45,025 nucleotides of DNA from Bacilli bacterium (GCA_017442305.1 JAFRZY010000003.1:1-45025); one strand, 5' to 3'. Shown: positions 22,889-30,001, counted from the stretch's first letter. Numbers and translations are program-made. The notes: a model not told the origin generated them from the letters alone.

Positions 22889-23773
22889 ATGAGAAGTGGG
22901 TTTGTAAGTTTAATAGGGAGACCAAATGTTGGTAAAAGTACTTTAATAAATGCCTTAGTCGATCAAAAAATTGCTATAACAAGCGATAAAGCTCAAACAA
23001 CAAGGAATATAATTCAAGGAATATATAATGAACCAGATTATCAAATAGTTTTTATAGATACACCAGGGATACATAAACCAAGTAGTAAATTGGGTAGAGC
23101 ATTAAACAAACAATCTTATTCTTTTATGAAAGAAGTAGATGCTGTTTTATTTGTTATCGATGCTGCTCAAGGAATTGGCAAAGGCGACAGATTTATAATG
23201 GAAAATCTAGAAAAAAGTAAATTACCAGTAATCTTAGTAATAAATAAAATAGATAAAATAAGTGATGAAGCTCTTTTATATACTATAAATGAATACAAAG
23301 ACGTATTTCCTTTTGCAGATATTGTTCCAGTATCAGCACTAAAGAAGGATAACATCGAAAGATTAATTAAAGTTATAAAAAAATATTTAAAAGATGAAGT
23401 TAAATATTTTGAAGATGATCTAGTAACAAGTAATAGTATACGTTTTATGGTTGGTGAAATAGTAAGAGAAAAACTTCTTAATGTAACAATTGAAGAAGTT
23501 CCTCATAGTTTAACTTGCCAATGTGTTAGTTACAACGAAAAAAAAGATATTGTACATATCAATGTGGATATTATTGTAGATCGAGATTCTATAAAGAAAA
23601 TAGTAATTGGTAAAAATGGTGATAGATTAAAACAAATTGGCTCTTTAGCTCGTAAAGAAATTGAAGAGTTAGTTGATAAAAAAGTTTATTTAGAATTATT
23701 TGTTAAAACTGTAAAGAACTGGAAAGATAAAGAAAGTTATTTAAATGAATTAGGATTTTTAGATTTTCAATAA
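22889..23773 (+). CDS. era: GTPase Era
   Basis: A 294-residue essential GTPase for 16S rRNA maturation and 30S assembly. The G1 motif GRPNVGKST (10-18), G3 DTPG, G4 NKID and G5 SAL are all present. The C-terminal KH domain contains DSIKKIVIGKNGDRLKQIG, the RNA-binding GxxG loop. AGAGGTAAG precedes the ATG. Its position after ybeY and dgkA is conserved. A long-loop terminator overlaps its last codons. Confidence 0.97.
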   Translation: MRSGFVSLIGRPNVGKSTLINALVDQKIAITSDKAQTTRNIIQGIYNEPDYQIVFIDTPGIHKPSSKLGRALNKQSYSFMKEVDAVLFVIDAAQGIGKGDRFIMENLEKSKLPVILVINKIDKISDEALLYTINEYKDVFPFADIVPVSALKKDNIERLIKVIKKYLKDEVKYFEDDLVTSNSIRFMVGEIVREKLLNVTIEEVPHSLTCQCVSYNEKKDIVHINVDIIVDRDSIKKIVIGKNGDRLKQIGSLARKEIEELVDKKVYLELFVKTVKNWKDKESYLNELGFLDFQ

Positions 23774-23788
23774 AAAAATCCTTTTTTT
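23752..23788 (+). terminator. Terminator overlapping the end of era
   Basis: AGGATTTTT in the last codons of era pairs with AAAAATCCT after the stop, around a 13-base loop, followed by a T run. Confidence 0.65.
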
Positions 23789-23839
23789 GAATAAAAACAT
23801 CAAAAGTTATTCATTATATAATTACAAAGGGTGATTATA

Positions 23840-23926
23840 ATGAATAAAAAAGAAGCATGGCAAAAATTTAGAGAAACAGGGAAAATAGAATATTACTTAA
23901 AATATAAAGAAGCAGAGAAGAAGTGA
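23840..23926 (+). CDS. yqzL: YqzL-like small protein
   Basis: A 28-residue protein, MNKKEAWQKFRETGKIEYYL and onwards, ending in KEAEKK. The pattern W-x-x-F-x-x-T-G-x-I-x-x-Y-L-x-Y-K-E matches YqzL-like proteins, and in Bacillus yqzL stands between era and recO exactly as here. AAGGGTGAT precedes the ATG. The recO GTG start follows four bases after its stop, which suggests translational coupling. Its function is unknown. It is shorter than the 40-47 residues usual for the family. Confidence 0.75.
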   Translation: MNKKEAWQKFRETGKIEYYLKYKEAEKK

Positions 23927-23930
23927 AATT

Positions 23931-24662
23931 GTGATAACTGAAGTAGAAGGTTTAATTGTAAAAGAATCTCCATATGGGGACACATCAAAAATAATTCAAG
24001 TACTTACACGTGAATACGGAATTATTAGTATAATGTGCAAGGGCGCTAAAAGCATGAAAAGCCGACTTAGATCTTTAACTATGCGTTTTACTTATGGAAT
24101 ATTTCATATCTATTATAAAGAAAATAAACTTTCTACTTTAATTACAGTTGATATAATTGATAATTTTACTAATATTAAAAATGATATAACGCTTATAAGT
24201 TATATGGCTTATTTAACTGAACTTACTACTCAAGTTATAAAACAAGGAAATGACAAAGATGTATACGAGGAATTTATTAATGGTATCATAAAAATTAATA
24301 ATAATTTAGATCCGTTAGTAATAACAAATATTTTAGAATTAAAGCTTCTTCCGTACTTAGGAGTAGGATTAAATCTAGATTCTTGTGTTAAATGTGGTAG
24401 TAAAAATAACATTATAACTATTGATGGTGATGCCGGTGGATATTTGTGTTCTGATTGCCAAATTCAAGAAAGAATAGTAAGTCCGAAAACTATTAAGATG
24501 CTCCGGATGTATTACTATGTGGATATAAAAAGTATTACGGAACTTAATATAAGTGAAGAAGTAAAAGAAGAGATAAATTTCTTCTTGGACAAATACTATG
24601 ATAGATATACCGGATTATATTTAAGTAGTAAAGAATTTCTGAAAACTATAGCAAATATATAG
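23931..24662 (+). CDS. recO: DNA repair protein RecO
   Basis: A 243-residue recombination mediator that helps load RecA at gaps together with RecR. The N-terminal OB domain reads EVEGLIVKESPYGDTSKIIQV, followed by the helical domain and a zinc site with Cys152, Cys155, Cys173 and Cys176 (CVKCG and CSDC). It starts with GTG. The order era-yqzL-recO-glyS is as in Bacillus, except that here a surface-protein gene and a T-box separate recO from glyS. Confidence 0.93.
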   Translation: MITEVEGLIVKESPYGDTSKIIQVLTREYGIISIMCKGAKSMKSRLRSLTMRFTYGIFHIYYKENKLSTLITVDIIDNFTNIKNDITLISYMAYLTELTTQVIKQGNDKDVYEEFINGIIKINNNLDPLVITNILELKLLPYLGVGLNLDSCVKCGSKNNIITIDGDAGGYLCSDCQIQERIVSPKTIKMLRMYYYVDIKSITELNISEEVKEEINFFLDKYYDRYTGLYLSSKEFLKTIANI

Positions 24663-24683
24663 TGAACAGAAATTCTTTTTTTC
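24631..24683 (+). terminator. recO terminator with long loop
   Basis: AAGAATTTCTG in the last codons pairs perfectly (11 bp) with CAGAAATTCTT after the stop and is followed by a T run. The 25-base loop contains the stop codon. Confidence 0.6.
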
Positions 24684-24704
24684 TGTAAAATAAACTATCC
24701 ACAG

Positions 24705-24732
24705 TTGACAGGCGGGGGGGGTATATTATACT
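24705..24732 (+). promoter_or_regulatory. Surface protein 2 promoter with an eight-G tract in the spacer
   Basis: A perfect TTGACA and TATACT are separated by 16 bases that contain eight G in a row (24714-24721). Loss or gain of G by slipped pairing would change the spacing directly. CTATCCACA, one base from a DnaA box, stands just upstream. The block from TGTAAAATAAA to the ATG is nearly identical to the one before the copy at 44705. Confidence 0.8.
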
Positions 24733-24762
24733 AATCCTAGATAGTAGAAAGTAGGATAGTAT

Positions 24763-26700
24763 ATGAGAAATAAAAAGACAGTAATTACGGTAACTAGTAT
24801 AGTAGCAGTACTCCTAGTAATAATCGGAGTAACGTATGCATACTGGTTAGTAACAAAGACGCAGACAAACCAAAATATAATTTCATCAGGATGTTTAGAT
24901 ATATCATTAAGTGGTGAGAAAAATGATATTGAACTACAAGATCAATTTCCATTAAGTGATGAAGACGGTATGAAGTTAACTCCTTATGAATTTACAGTAA
25001 CAAATAACTGTACAACAAGCGTAGATTATTACGTAAACTTAGAATCATTAGGAATAGAGTCAAGTGCAATAAGTGCTAGTGCCTTAAAAATAGCGCTTAA
25101 TGATAATGTAAGTATTCTAGGAGATAATTATGAAACGGATAAAACAATAAGTGAAGCATATGTAGCGCATAGAATAGCATATGGAACACTAGCTGCAAAA
25201 GATACAGAAAACGCATCAGTAACATATGAATTGCGTATATGGATAGATGCGAATGCTCCAATAAGTGAACAAAATAAAACATTCCAAAGTAAGATAAGCG
25301 TAACAGTAGGACAAGGAGTAAATAATCCATTAAAAGAAGGAACACTAGCATATGATTTAGTTTCAAATTATGGTGGAGCATCTAATGCTAAAGAAGTACA
25401 ATCTATGAAATCGACAACATATATTGAAAGTGATTGGATAGAATCATCAGCTTCTATTTGGTATGAAGATGAAATTTATTGGGGAACGGATTATGAGTAC
25501 GATGAATATACACATATGTTTACACTAACCGGAGATGTTGTTTTAGCAACACATGCAGAATGTAATGCTGGTACAAAAAATTGTGGTGAATATTTTGTTG
25601 GTACTGAAGGTGATGGTTGCGGTTATGAAGTTTGTGGATGGACAAGCAATAAATTAAGTGATGAGGTTTTATTAAAAAGAGATTATGAACTATCCCCAGA
25701 TGCATTTTTAGAACCTCAGTGGTGGAGTGCGAAATTAAAATTAACTGTAGCAACAACAACAACAATTACAGAAACAACAACAGGTTTATATAAAGCTTTG
25801 GATGATTTAGGAACTAGTTATTATTTAAAGGGCGATATAACAAATAACTATGTAAAATTTGGTAAATGGAATGAGTCAGTTGGTGGTTGGTATGGTGGTT
25901 CATTAGATTATGGCCCATTTGATACTTTAGAAGCCTGTCAAGCTGAATCAGAAAATGGAGCCCCATGGATGCCAGAAGAGTGTTTTCAAGAGATCATAGT
26001 CGCCAAAGATAGTGATATGATATGGCAAATTGTAAGAATAAATGGCGATGGAACTATAAGATTAGCCTTAGTTAAAGATGTATTAAAATCGCAATATAAT
26101 TCAATAGCCAACGATACTAAATATGTAGGATTTACATATGATGATGGAAGCGGAAATCAAATAGATAGTACCATTAAAGATGTATTAGATTTATGGTACG
26201 AAACAAATTTAAAAGGTACGTATGATAAATATATAGCTGACGAAATATTCTGTAATGATCGTAGTGCAGGTTTTTTCGATGGTGAGTATGGGTTTGATAG
26301 CAGATTGATTAAAGAAGCTGAACATTATAGTCGAATTGTTCCAACATTAATATGTAAGAATCAAGCCGATAGATATACAGTTAGTAATTCAAAAGGCAAT
26401 AGCTTATTAACAAATCCGGTAGGATTACTAACCGCTGATGAATACTTATTATCTTCGATATACGATGAAAATGCCACGAGTTATACTTTTTCAGGGCATT
26501 TATATCAATCATCACCAGAATTTTGGACAATGACTCCATCAAGCGGAACAAATGTGTATGTTATTGGCTCTATGGGAGAGGTAACTCCTAGTTCTATTGA
26601 TTTAGATAATATCGTTTATCCAGTTATCAATCTAAAAGCGGATGTTAAATTTACTGGTACGGGTGAATATGAAACTCCTTATGAAATTGTGACAGAATAA
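24763..26700 (+). CDS. Large cell-surface protein, paralogue 2 (complete)
   Basis: The complete 645-residue member of a family with three copies here. Residues 7-28 are a hydrophobic signal or anchor ending in VTYAYW. A conserved N-terminal domain follows (about 35-190) with Cys44 (SSGCLDIS) and Cys83 (TVTNNC). The middle and C-terminal parts are Trp/Tyr/Gly-rich and differ strongly from paralogue 1, with additional Cys pairs, before the shared IVRINGDGTIR motif and a final VINLKADVKFTGTG segment. The N-terminus recalls TasA/camelysin-like secreted proteins; no sortase motif is seen. A GTAGG sequence before the ATG lies in a small hairpin (ATCCTA/TAGGAT). It stands between recO and glyS, which are adjacent in Bacillus, so it was probably inserted. 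Its exact function is unknown. Confidence 0.8.
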   Translation: MRNKKTVITVTSIVAVLLVIIGVTYAYWLVTKTQTNQNIISSGCLDISLSGEKNDIELQDQFPLSDEDGMKLTPYEFTVTNNCTTSVDYYVNLESLGIESSAISASALKIALNDNVSILGDNYETDKTISEAYVAHRIAYGTLAAKDTENASVTYELRIWIDANAPISEQNKTFQSKISVTVGQGVNNPLKEGTLAYDLVSNYGGASNAKEVQSMKSTTYIESDWIESSASIWYEDEIYWGTDYEYDEYTHMFTLTGDVVLATHAECNAGTKNCGEYFVGTEGDGCGYEVCGWTSNKLSDEVLLKRDYELSPDAFLEPQWWSAKLKLTVATTTTITETTTGLYKALDDLGTSYYLKGDITNNYVKFGKWNESVGGWYGGSLDYGPFDTLEACQAESENGAPWMPEECFQEIIVAKDSDMIWQIVRINGDGTIRLALVKDVLKSQYNSIANDTKYVGFTYDDGSGNQIDSTIKDVLDLWYETNLKGTYDKYIADEIFCNDRSAGFFDGEYGFDSRLIKEAEHYSRIVPTLICKNQADRYTVSNSKGNSLLTNPVGLLTADEYLLSSIYDENATSYTFSGHLYQSSPEFWTMTPSSGTNVYVIGSMGEVTPSSIDLDNIVYPVINLKADVKFTGTGEYETPYEIVTE

Positions 26701-26704
26701 AAAC

Positions 26705-26733
26705 TTGTTAAATTTAAAAAAATAGGTTATAAT
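26705..26733 (+). promoter_or_regulatory. Promoter of the glyS T-box operon
   Basis: TTGTTA and TATAAT are 17 bases apart, starting five bases after the surface-protein stop. Transcription would begin near 26740, just ahead of the T-box. Confidence 0.75.
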
Positions 26734-26739
26734 ACACTT

Positions 26740-26858
26740 ATAAAAGTGATGACGAGTCTGGCAAACTCAGAGCTATATAGTAAAAGTGATTCTTCTAGAA
26801 TAAATAGGGTGGAACCGCGGATAATTATTCGTCCCTATATGATTCTAGGAGTTTTTTT
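26740..26858 (+). promoter_or_regulatory. Glycine T-box riboswitch, very short Stem I
   Basis: The T-box sequence TGGAACCGCGG (26810-26820) is clear. TGGA pairs with the UCCA end expected for tRNA-Gly. The terminator pairs CTAGAAT and ATAGGG with CCCTAT and ATTCTAG before a T run. Only about 50 bases precede Stem III (ATTCT-TCT-AGAAT). The best specifier is GGC (26760-26762) in the middle of a seven-base loop closed by GAGT/ACTC. Uncharged tRNA-Gly would allow read-through into the LOG-family gene and glyS. Confidence 0.88.
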
Positions 26859-26875
26859 ATTGAAAGGGTGAAAAA

Positions 26876-27415
26876 GTGAAAGTATTTATTGGTTGTTCTT
26901 CTTCTGATAAAATTGAGGAAAAATATATTAAACTGGCTTATGATGTTTCTGGTGCTATTGCAAATTGTGGTCATTCTTTAGTTTATGGTGGCGCATCATA
27001 TTCGATGATGGGAGAATGTTATAAAGCTTTTTCAGAGCAAAAAAGAGATATAATCGCGATTATGGCTGAGAAATATAAAGAAGATTTAGTTAATTTAAAA
27101 TTATCTAATAACTTCTTAGTAAAAACATCATTAGAGCGAATTGCAAGAATCTATTCAGAATCAGATTGCTTTGTTATTCTTCCGGGAGGTATAGGAACAG
27201 TTGAAGAAATGTTTAGCATTTTAGAAGAAAACAGAACTAACACATGGAAGAAGATAATAATATATAATTATGAAGGATTTTATGATTTCATAATTAATTG
27301 GTTAAATATGAATGTCAACTCAGGATTTGTTTATGAGTGGGATATAGAAAAAATACAAATAGTTGATTCAATTGAAGAATTAATAAGTGAGTTAGGAGTA
27401 GATGAAAATGAGTAA
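26876..27415 (+). CDS. LOG-family (lysine decarboxylase-like) nucleotide phosphoribohydrolase
   Basis: A 179-residue Rossmann-fold protein of the LOG/TIGR00725-type family. The signature [16 protein letters not shown] and the earlier [10 protein letters not shown] segment form the nucleotide-binding and catalytic site. Related enzymes cleave the ribose from nucleoside monophosphates or handle related nucleotides; the substrate here is not known. It begins with GTG after AAAGGGTG and overlaps glyS by eight bases, so it is the first gene of the T-box operon. Being controlled by glycine tRNA charging is unusual for this family. Confidence 0.85.
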   Translation: MKVFIGCSSSDKIEEKYIKLAYDVSGAIANCGHSLVYGGASYSMMGECYKAFSEQKRDIIAIMAEKYKEDLVNLKLSNNFLVKTSLERIARIYSESDCFVILPGGIGTVEEMFSILEENRTNTWKKIIIYNYEGFYDFIINWLNMNVNSGFVYEWDIEKIQIVDSIEELISELGVDENE

Positions 27416-28787
27416 AATAACAATGGAAGAATTAGTAAATTATTGTAAACAATATGGCTTTATATTCCAAGGAAGTGAAATATATAATGGACTTTCTAAT
27501 ACTTGGGATTATGGTTCATTAGGATGCGAATTAAAAGAAAATGTTCGTCGTGCATGGTGGAAAAAATTTATCCAAGAAAATCCATATAACTATGGACTTG
27601 ATTCAGCAATCTTAATGAATCCAGAAGTTTGGGTTGCATCAGGACACGTTGCTTCTTTTGCAGATCCTTTAATCGACTGTAAAAAATGTAAGAGTCGCCA
27701 TCGCGCTGATAAGTTAATTGAAGATTTTACAAAGGGATTAGAAACCGGAGATGGCTGGGATAATGAAAAGCTAGAAACTTTTATCGCGGATAATAAAGTA
27801 GCATGTCCTAAATGTGGTGCAGTAGACTATACCCCAATTCGTAAATTCAATTTATTATTTGAAACTCATCAAGGTGTTACTGAAGAGAGCAAAAATAAAG
27901 TTTATCTTCGTGGTGAAACTGCTCAAGGTATATTTGTTAACTTTTTAAATGTTCAAAGAAGTATGCGTCTTAAAGTACCTTTTGGTATTGGTCAAACAGG
28001 TAAGAGCTTTAGAAATGAAATTACTCCAGGAAACTTTACTTTTAGAACTCGTGAGTTTGAACAAATGGAATTAGAATTCTTCTGTAAACCAGGAACAGAT
28101 TTAGAATGGTTTGGTTATTATAAACAATATTGTTTAGATTTCTTAGCAGAATTAGGTCTTCAAAAAGAAAACTTAAGATTTAGAGATCATGCTAAAGAAG
28201 AACTTGCGTTCTACAGTAAAGCTACAACTGATATTGAATATTTATTCCCAATGGGATGGGGAGAACTTTGGGGTATTGCGGATCGTACTGATTATGACTT
28301 AGGAGTTCACATGGATCACTCTAAAACAGATTTAAGATACTTGGATCCTGAAACGAATGAAAAGTATTTGCCATATGTTATCGAACCATCTGTTGGTTTA
28401 GATAGATTGATTCTAGCAATTCTTACTGATGCGTACACTAAAGAAACTTTAGAAAATGGAGACGAGAGAGAAGTGCTAAAAATACATCCATTCTTAGCAC
28501 CAGTAAAAGCTACAATCTTACCTTTAGTTAAAAAATTCCATAGTGATAAAGCTAATGAAGTATACGCTTTACTATGTAAAGAATTTAATTGTAGTTATGA
28601 TGAAGCTGGATCGATTGGTAAACGTTACAGAAGATGCGATGCGGTTGGTACACCATTCTGTATTACAATTGATGATGAATCAGTAAACAATAATACTGTA
28701 ACAGTTCGTGATCGTGATACAATGGAACAAATTAAATTGCCAATTGGTGAGCTCGCAGACTATATTAATAAAAAAATTAAATTTTAA
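27408..28787 (+). CDS. glyS: Glycyl-tRNA synthetase, homodimeric type
   Basis: A class II aminoacyl-tRNA synthetase of the alpha-2 type, 459 residues. The catalytic core shows [13 protein letters not shown], motif 2 [19 protein letters not shown] and motif 3 [25 protein letters not shown] and CPKCG suggest a zinc-binding insertion near 90-140. The C-terminal anticodon-binding domain begins near 360 ([12 protein letters not shown]). The ATG at 27408 was chosen because AGGAG lies nine bases before it, while the one at 27402 is too close. Bacillus uses the alpha2-beta2 enzyme (glyQ/glyS) at this locus, so the enzyme type differs while the place is kept. Expression is set by the upstream T-box. 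Confidence 0.95.
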   Translation: MSKITMEELVNYCKQYGFIFQGSEIYNGLSNTWDYGSLGCELKENVRRAWWKKFIQENPYNYGLDSAILMNPEVWVASGHVASFADPLIDCKKCKSRHRADKLIEDFTKGLETGDGWDNEKLETFIADNKVACPKCGAVDYTPIRKFNLLFETHQGVTEESKNKVYLRGETAQGIFVNFLNVQRSMRLKVPFGIGQTGKSFRNEITPGNFTFRTREFEQMELEFFCKPGTDLEWFGYYKQYCLDFLAELGLQKENLRFRDHAKEELAFYSKATTDIEYLFPMGWGELWGIADRTDYDLGVHMDHSKTDLRYLDPETNEKYLPYVIEPSVGLDRLILAILTDAYTKETLENGDEREVLKIHPFLAPVKATILPLVKKFHSDKANEVYALLCKEFNCSYDEAGSIGKRYRRCDAVGTPFCITIDDESVNNNTVTVRDRDTMEQIKLPIGELADYINKKIKF

Positions 28788-28790
28788 TAA

Positions 28791-28820
28791 AAACGCTAAT
28801 TTTAATATTAGCGTTTTTTT
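28791..28820 (+). terminator. glyS operon terminator
   Basis: A 10-bp stem (AAACGCTAAT and its complement) with a six-base loop is followed by a T run. Confidence 0.88.
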
Positions 28821-28894
28821 CGATATTTAAATTATTGTCTTATAAAACCATATTTTTTAAGTAATATGTGTTTCAAAAAATGAAAGATTTCAAT

Positions 28895-28923
28895 TTGCTA
28901 TGCTAAATTGGGTTTGCTATAAT
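28895..28923 (+). promoter_or_regulatory. Toxin mRNA promoter, copy A
   Basis: TTGCTA and TATAAT are 17 bases apart, with TGC giving an extended -10. The mRNA would start near 28930 and carry a leader of nearly 60 bases. The stretch from 28821 to here holds nothing else that I can name. Confidence 0.75.
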
Positions 28924-28943
28924 GCGTTTGAAACATTTAGTTG

Positions 28944-28983
28944 GTTGGGTGATTGCCGAAATCTCATAAAGAGAGGAGGCGGT
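28944..28983 (+). other. Structured leader of toxin mRNA, copy A
   Basis: GTTGGGTGATTGCC (28944-28957) can pair with GGCAACACTCAAC in the 3' UTR (29116-29128). A local hairpin alternatively pairs CCG and TCTC with GAGA and CGG and holds the ribosome binding site AGGAGG (28974-28979) in its 3' side. The same two foldings exist in copy B with compensating base changes. Confidence 0.65.
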
Positions 28984-28987
28984 ATTA

Positions 28988-29065
28988 ATGAACAAGAAAG
29001 ACTTTTTAATCATTTCTCTAGTAATTATTATCTTTCTATTAATATTTTTGCTTTTTAAGTATTAA
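28988..29065 (+). CDS. Small hydrophobic peptide, probable type I toxin, copy A
   Basis: A 25-residue peptide, MNKKDFLIISLVIIIFLLIF and then LLFKY. A short charged start leads into one uninterrupted membrane helix and a basic-aromatic end, the general build of type I toxins such as Fst, TxpA and BsrG. AGGAGG lies eight bases before the ATG. The first 13 residues are identical to copy B at 43548, and both lie in the same arrangement of promoter, leader, antisense RNA and terminator. It was not predicted as a gene because of its size. Membrane toxicity is inferred, not shown. I know of no named family with this sequence. Confidence 0.75.
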   Translation: MNKKDFLIISLVIIIFLLIFLLFKY

Positions 29066-29068
29066 TAT

Positions 29069-29104
29069 CAAAAGAAAATCACCTAATTAAGCATAATTAG
29101 GTGA
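29069..29104 (-). terminator. Antisense RNA terminator, copy A
   Basis: TCACCTAATTA and TAATTAGGTGA pair around a four-base loop. On the reverse strand TTTTCTTTT follows, so it stops the antisense RNA just after the toxin stop codon; on the forward strand there is no T run. Confidence 0.75.
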
Positions 29105-29175
29105 CACCAATTTATGGCAACACTCAACATGCGAAATTGAATGTTCCTTTTTATTTTATGAAGTTTCCTTCATCT
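29070..29175 (-). ncRNA. Antisense RNA, probable antitoxin, copy A
   Basis: A predicted RNA of about 105 bases on the reverse strand, from a strong promoter at 29182-29210 to the hairpin at 29069-29104. It is fully complementary to the 3' UTR of the toxin mRNA, including its terminator and the GGCAACACTCAAC element. Its own copy of that element reads like the toxin leader sequence, so it can also compete for the 5'-3' pairing of the toxin mRNA. Overlap at the 3' end is the arrangement of TxpA/RatA and BsrG/SR4. Confidence 0.7.
29118..29157 (+). terminator. Toxin mRNA terminator, copy A
   Basis: AACACTCAA and TTGAATGTT pair with one mismatch around a nine-base loop, and a T-rich run follows. 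Part of the left arm is also the element that pairs with the leader. Confidence 0.6.
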
Positions 29176-29181
29176 ATATAC

Positions 29182-29210
29182 ATCATAACAAAATACAAAT
29201 TGTTTGTCAA
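29182..29210 (-). promoter_or_regulatory. Antisense RNA promoter, copy A
   Basis: On the reverse strand a perfect TTGACA and TATGAT are 17 bases apart. It is stronger by sequence than the toxin promoter. It overlaps the forward promoter of the nuclease gene. Confidence 0.8.
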
Positions 29211-29228
29211 AAAAATGTATGTTAAAAT
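29200..29228 (+). promoter_or_regulatory. Promoter of DNA-entry-type nuclease
   Basis: TTGTTT and TAAAAT are 17 bases apart with TGT before the -10. Its -35 region overlaps the -35 of the antisense promoter on the other strand. Confidence 0.5.
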
Positions 29229-29253
29229 ATCAATAAGAATAGCTGGTGATAAA

Positions 29254-29958
29254 ATGAAGAAAAATAAAGTCATAGTGTCTGTAATAAGCGTATTGCTTCT
29301 TATCATAACAACTTATTATCAAGATGAAATAATGCTTTGGTATGCAAAAATAACTGGGCAATATATCACATATGGTATTGAAGAAATTCCCGAGTATAGA
29401 GGAGAACCTTATGTATATATTAATGATAATGAACCAAATTTTAAAGATGGTGATTATAAAATTAATAAAGAAAATTATAGTAAGCTTGATTATCTCGGTC
29501 GAGCAGGTGTTGCTATTGCTATAGTTAGTCTTGATACTATGCCAAAAGAAGAACGTGGTAGTATTGGTTCAGTAAAACCTACCGGCTGGCATACTGTTAA
29601 ATATGATATTGTTGATGGCAAATATTTATATAATCGTTGTCATTTAATTGGATATCAGTTGACTGGTGAAAATGCCAACGAAAAAAACTTAATAACTTGT
29701 ACGCGAGAAATGAATACTGGTGCTATGTTAGATTTTGAAAATAGAGTAGCTGAATATATTAAAACAACTAAAAATAGTGTGCTTTATAAAGTTACTCCAG
29801 TTTATAAAGATGATAATTTACTAGCTAGTGGTGTTAATATAGAAGCGGAGTCGATTGAAGACAATGACAAAGGTATTAAATTTAATGTTTACATTTATAA
29901 TGTTCAAGAAGGAATAGAAATTGATTATAAAACTGGAAAAAGTTCTTTAAGCGAATAA
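29254..29958 (+). CDS. DNA/RNA non-specific endonuclease, EndA/Sda1-like
   Basis: A 234-residue secreted or membrane-anchored nuclease with a beta-beta-alpha metal core. Residues 6-22 form a signal or anchor. The catalytic segment YNRCHLIGYQLTGENANEKN has His130 as the general base and Asn142/Asn145 as likely metal ligands, and MLDFENRVAEY with Glu162 completes the site. It is closest in pattern to streptococcal DNA-entry nuclease EndA and DNase Sda1, which read NRSH or DRGH there. The ATG was chosen because GGTGAT precedes it; the frame could extend 51 codons upstream into the antisense RNA but without a site. It may serve DNA uptake (the window has a prepilin) or nutrient scavenging. Confidence 0.88.
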   Translation: MKKNKVIVSVISVLLLIITTYYQDEIMLWYAKITGQYITYGIEEIPEYRGEPYVYINDNEPNFKDGDYKINKENYSKLDYLGRAGVAIAIVSLDTMPKEERGSIGSVKPTGWHTVKYDIVDGKYLYNRCHLIGYQLTGENANEKNLITCTREMNTGAMLDFENRVAEYIKTTKNSVLYKVTPVYKDDNLLASGVNIEAESIEDNDKGIKFNVYIYNVQEGIEIDYKTGKSSLSE

Positions 29959-29970
29959 AGAACTTTTTTT
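29937..29970 (+). terminator. Nuclease gene terminator
   Basis: AAAAGTTCTTTA and TAAAGAACTTTT pair around a short loop that contains the stop codon region, and a T run follows. Confidence 0.8.
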
Positions 29971-29975
29971 GCAAA

Positions 29976-29999
29976 TAAAAAAACTTCATAACGAAGTCT
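29976..29999 (-). terminator. rpmB terminator
   Basis: On the reverse strand GACTTC and GAAGT-type arms pair around GTTAT and are followed by seven T, just after the rpmB stop. Confidence 0.65.
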
Positions 30000-30001
30000 A
30001 A

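Noticed and set aside
24695-24703. Replication origin marked by a DnaA-box-like sequence
   Set aside because: Only one imperfect box occurs at each promoter, with no cluster, no dnaA or dnaN gene and no AT-rich unwinding element linked to it.
24714-24721. G tract as a sequencing or assembly error
   Set aside because: The same eight-G tract occurs at the same place in a second, distant copy, so an artefact is unlikely, although the exact length may vary between cells.
25097-25765. Two reverse-strand frames rich in His and Leu inside surface-protein gene 2
   Set aside because: They are shadows of a real gene in AT-rich DNA, have no ribosome binding site and have a composition unlike any other protein here.
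29101-29253. Extended N-terminus of the nuclease frame starting at 29101
   Set aside because: The frame is open, but it runs through the antisense RNA and its promoter and has no ribosome binding site. GGTGAT stands right before the ATG at 29254, which also begins a good signal segment.
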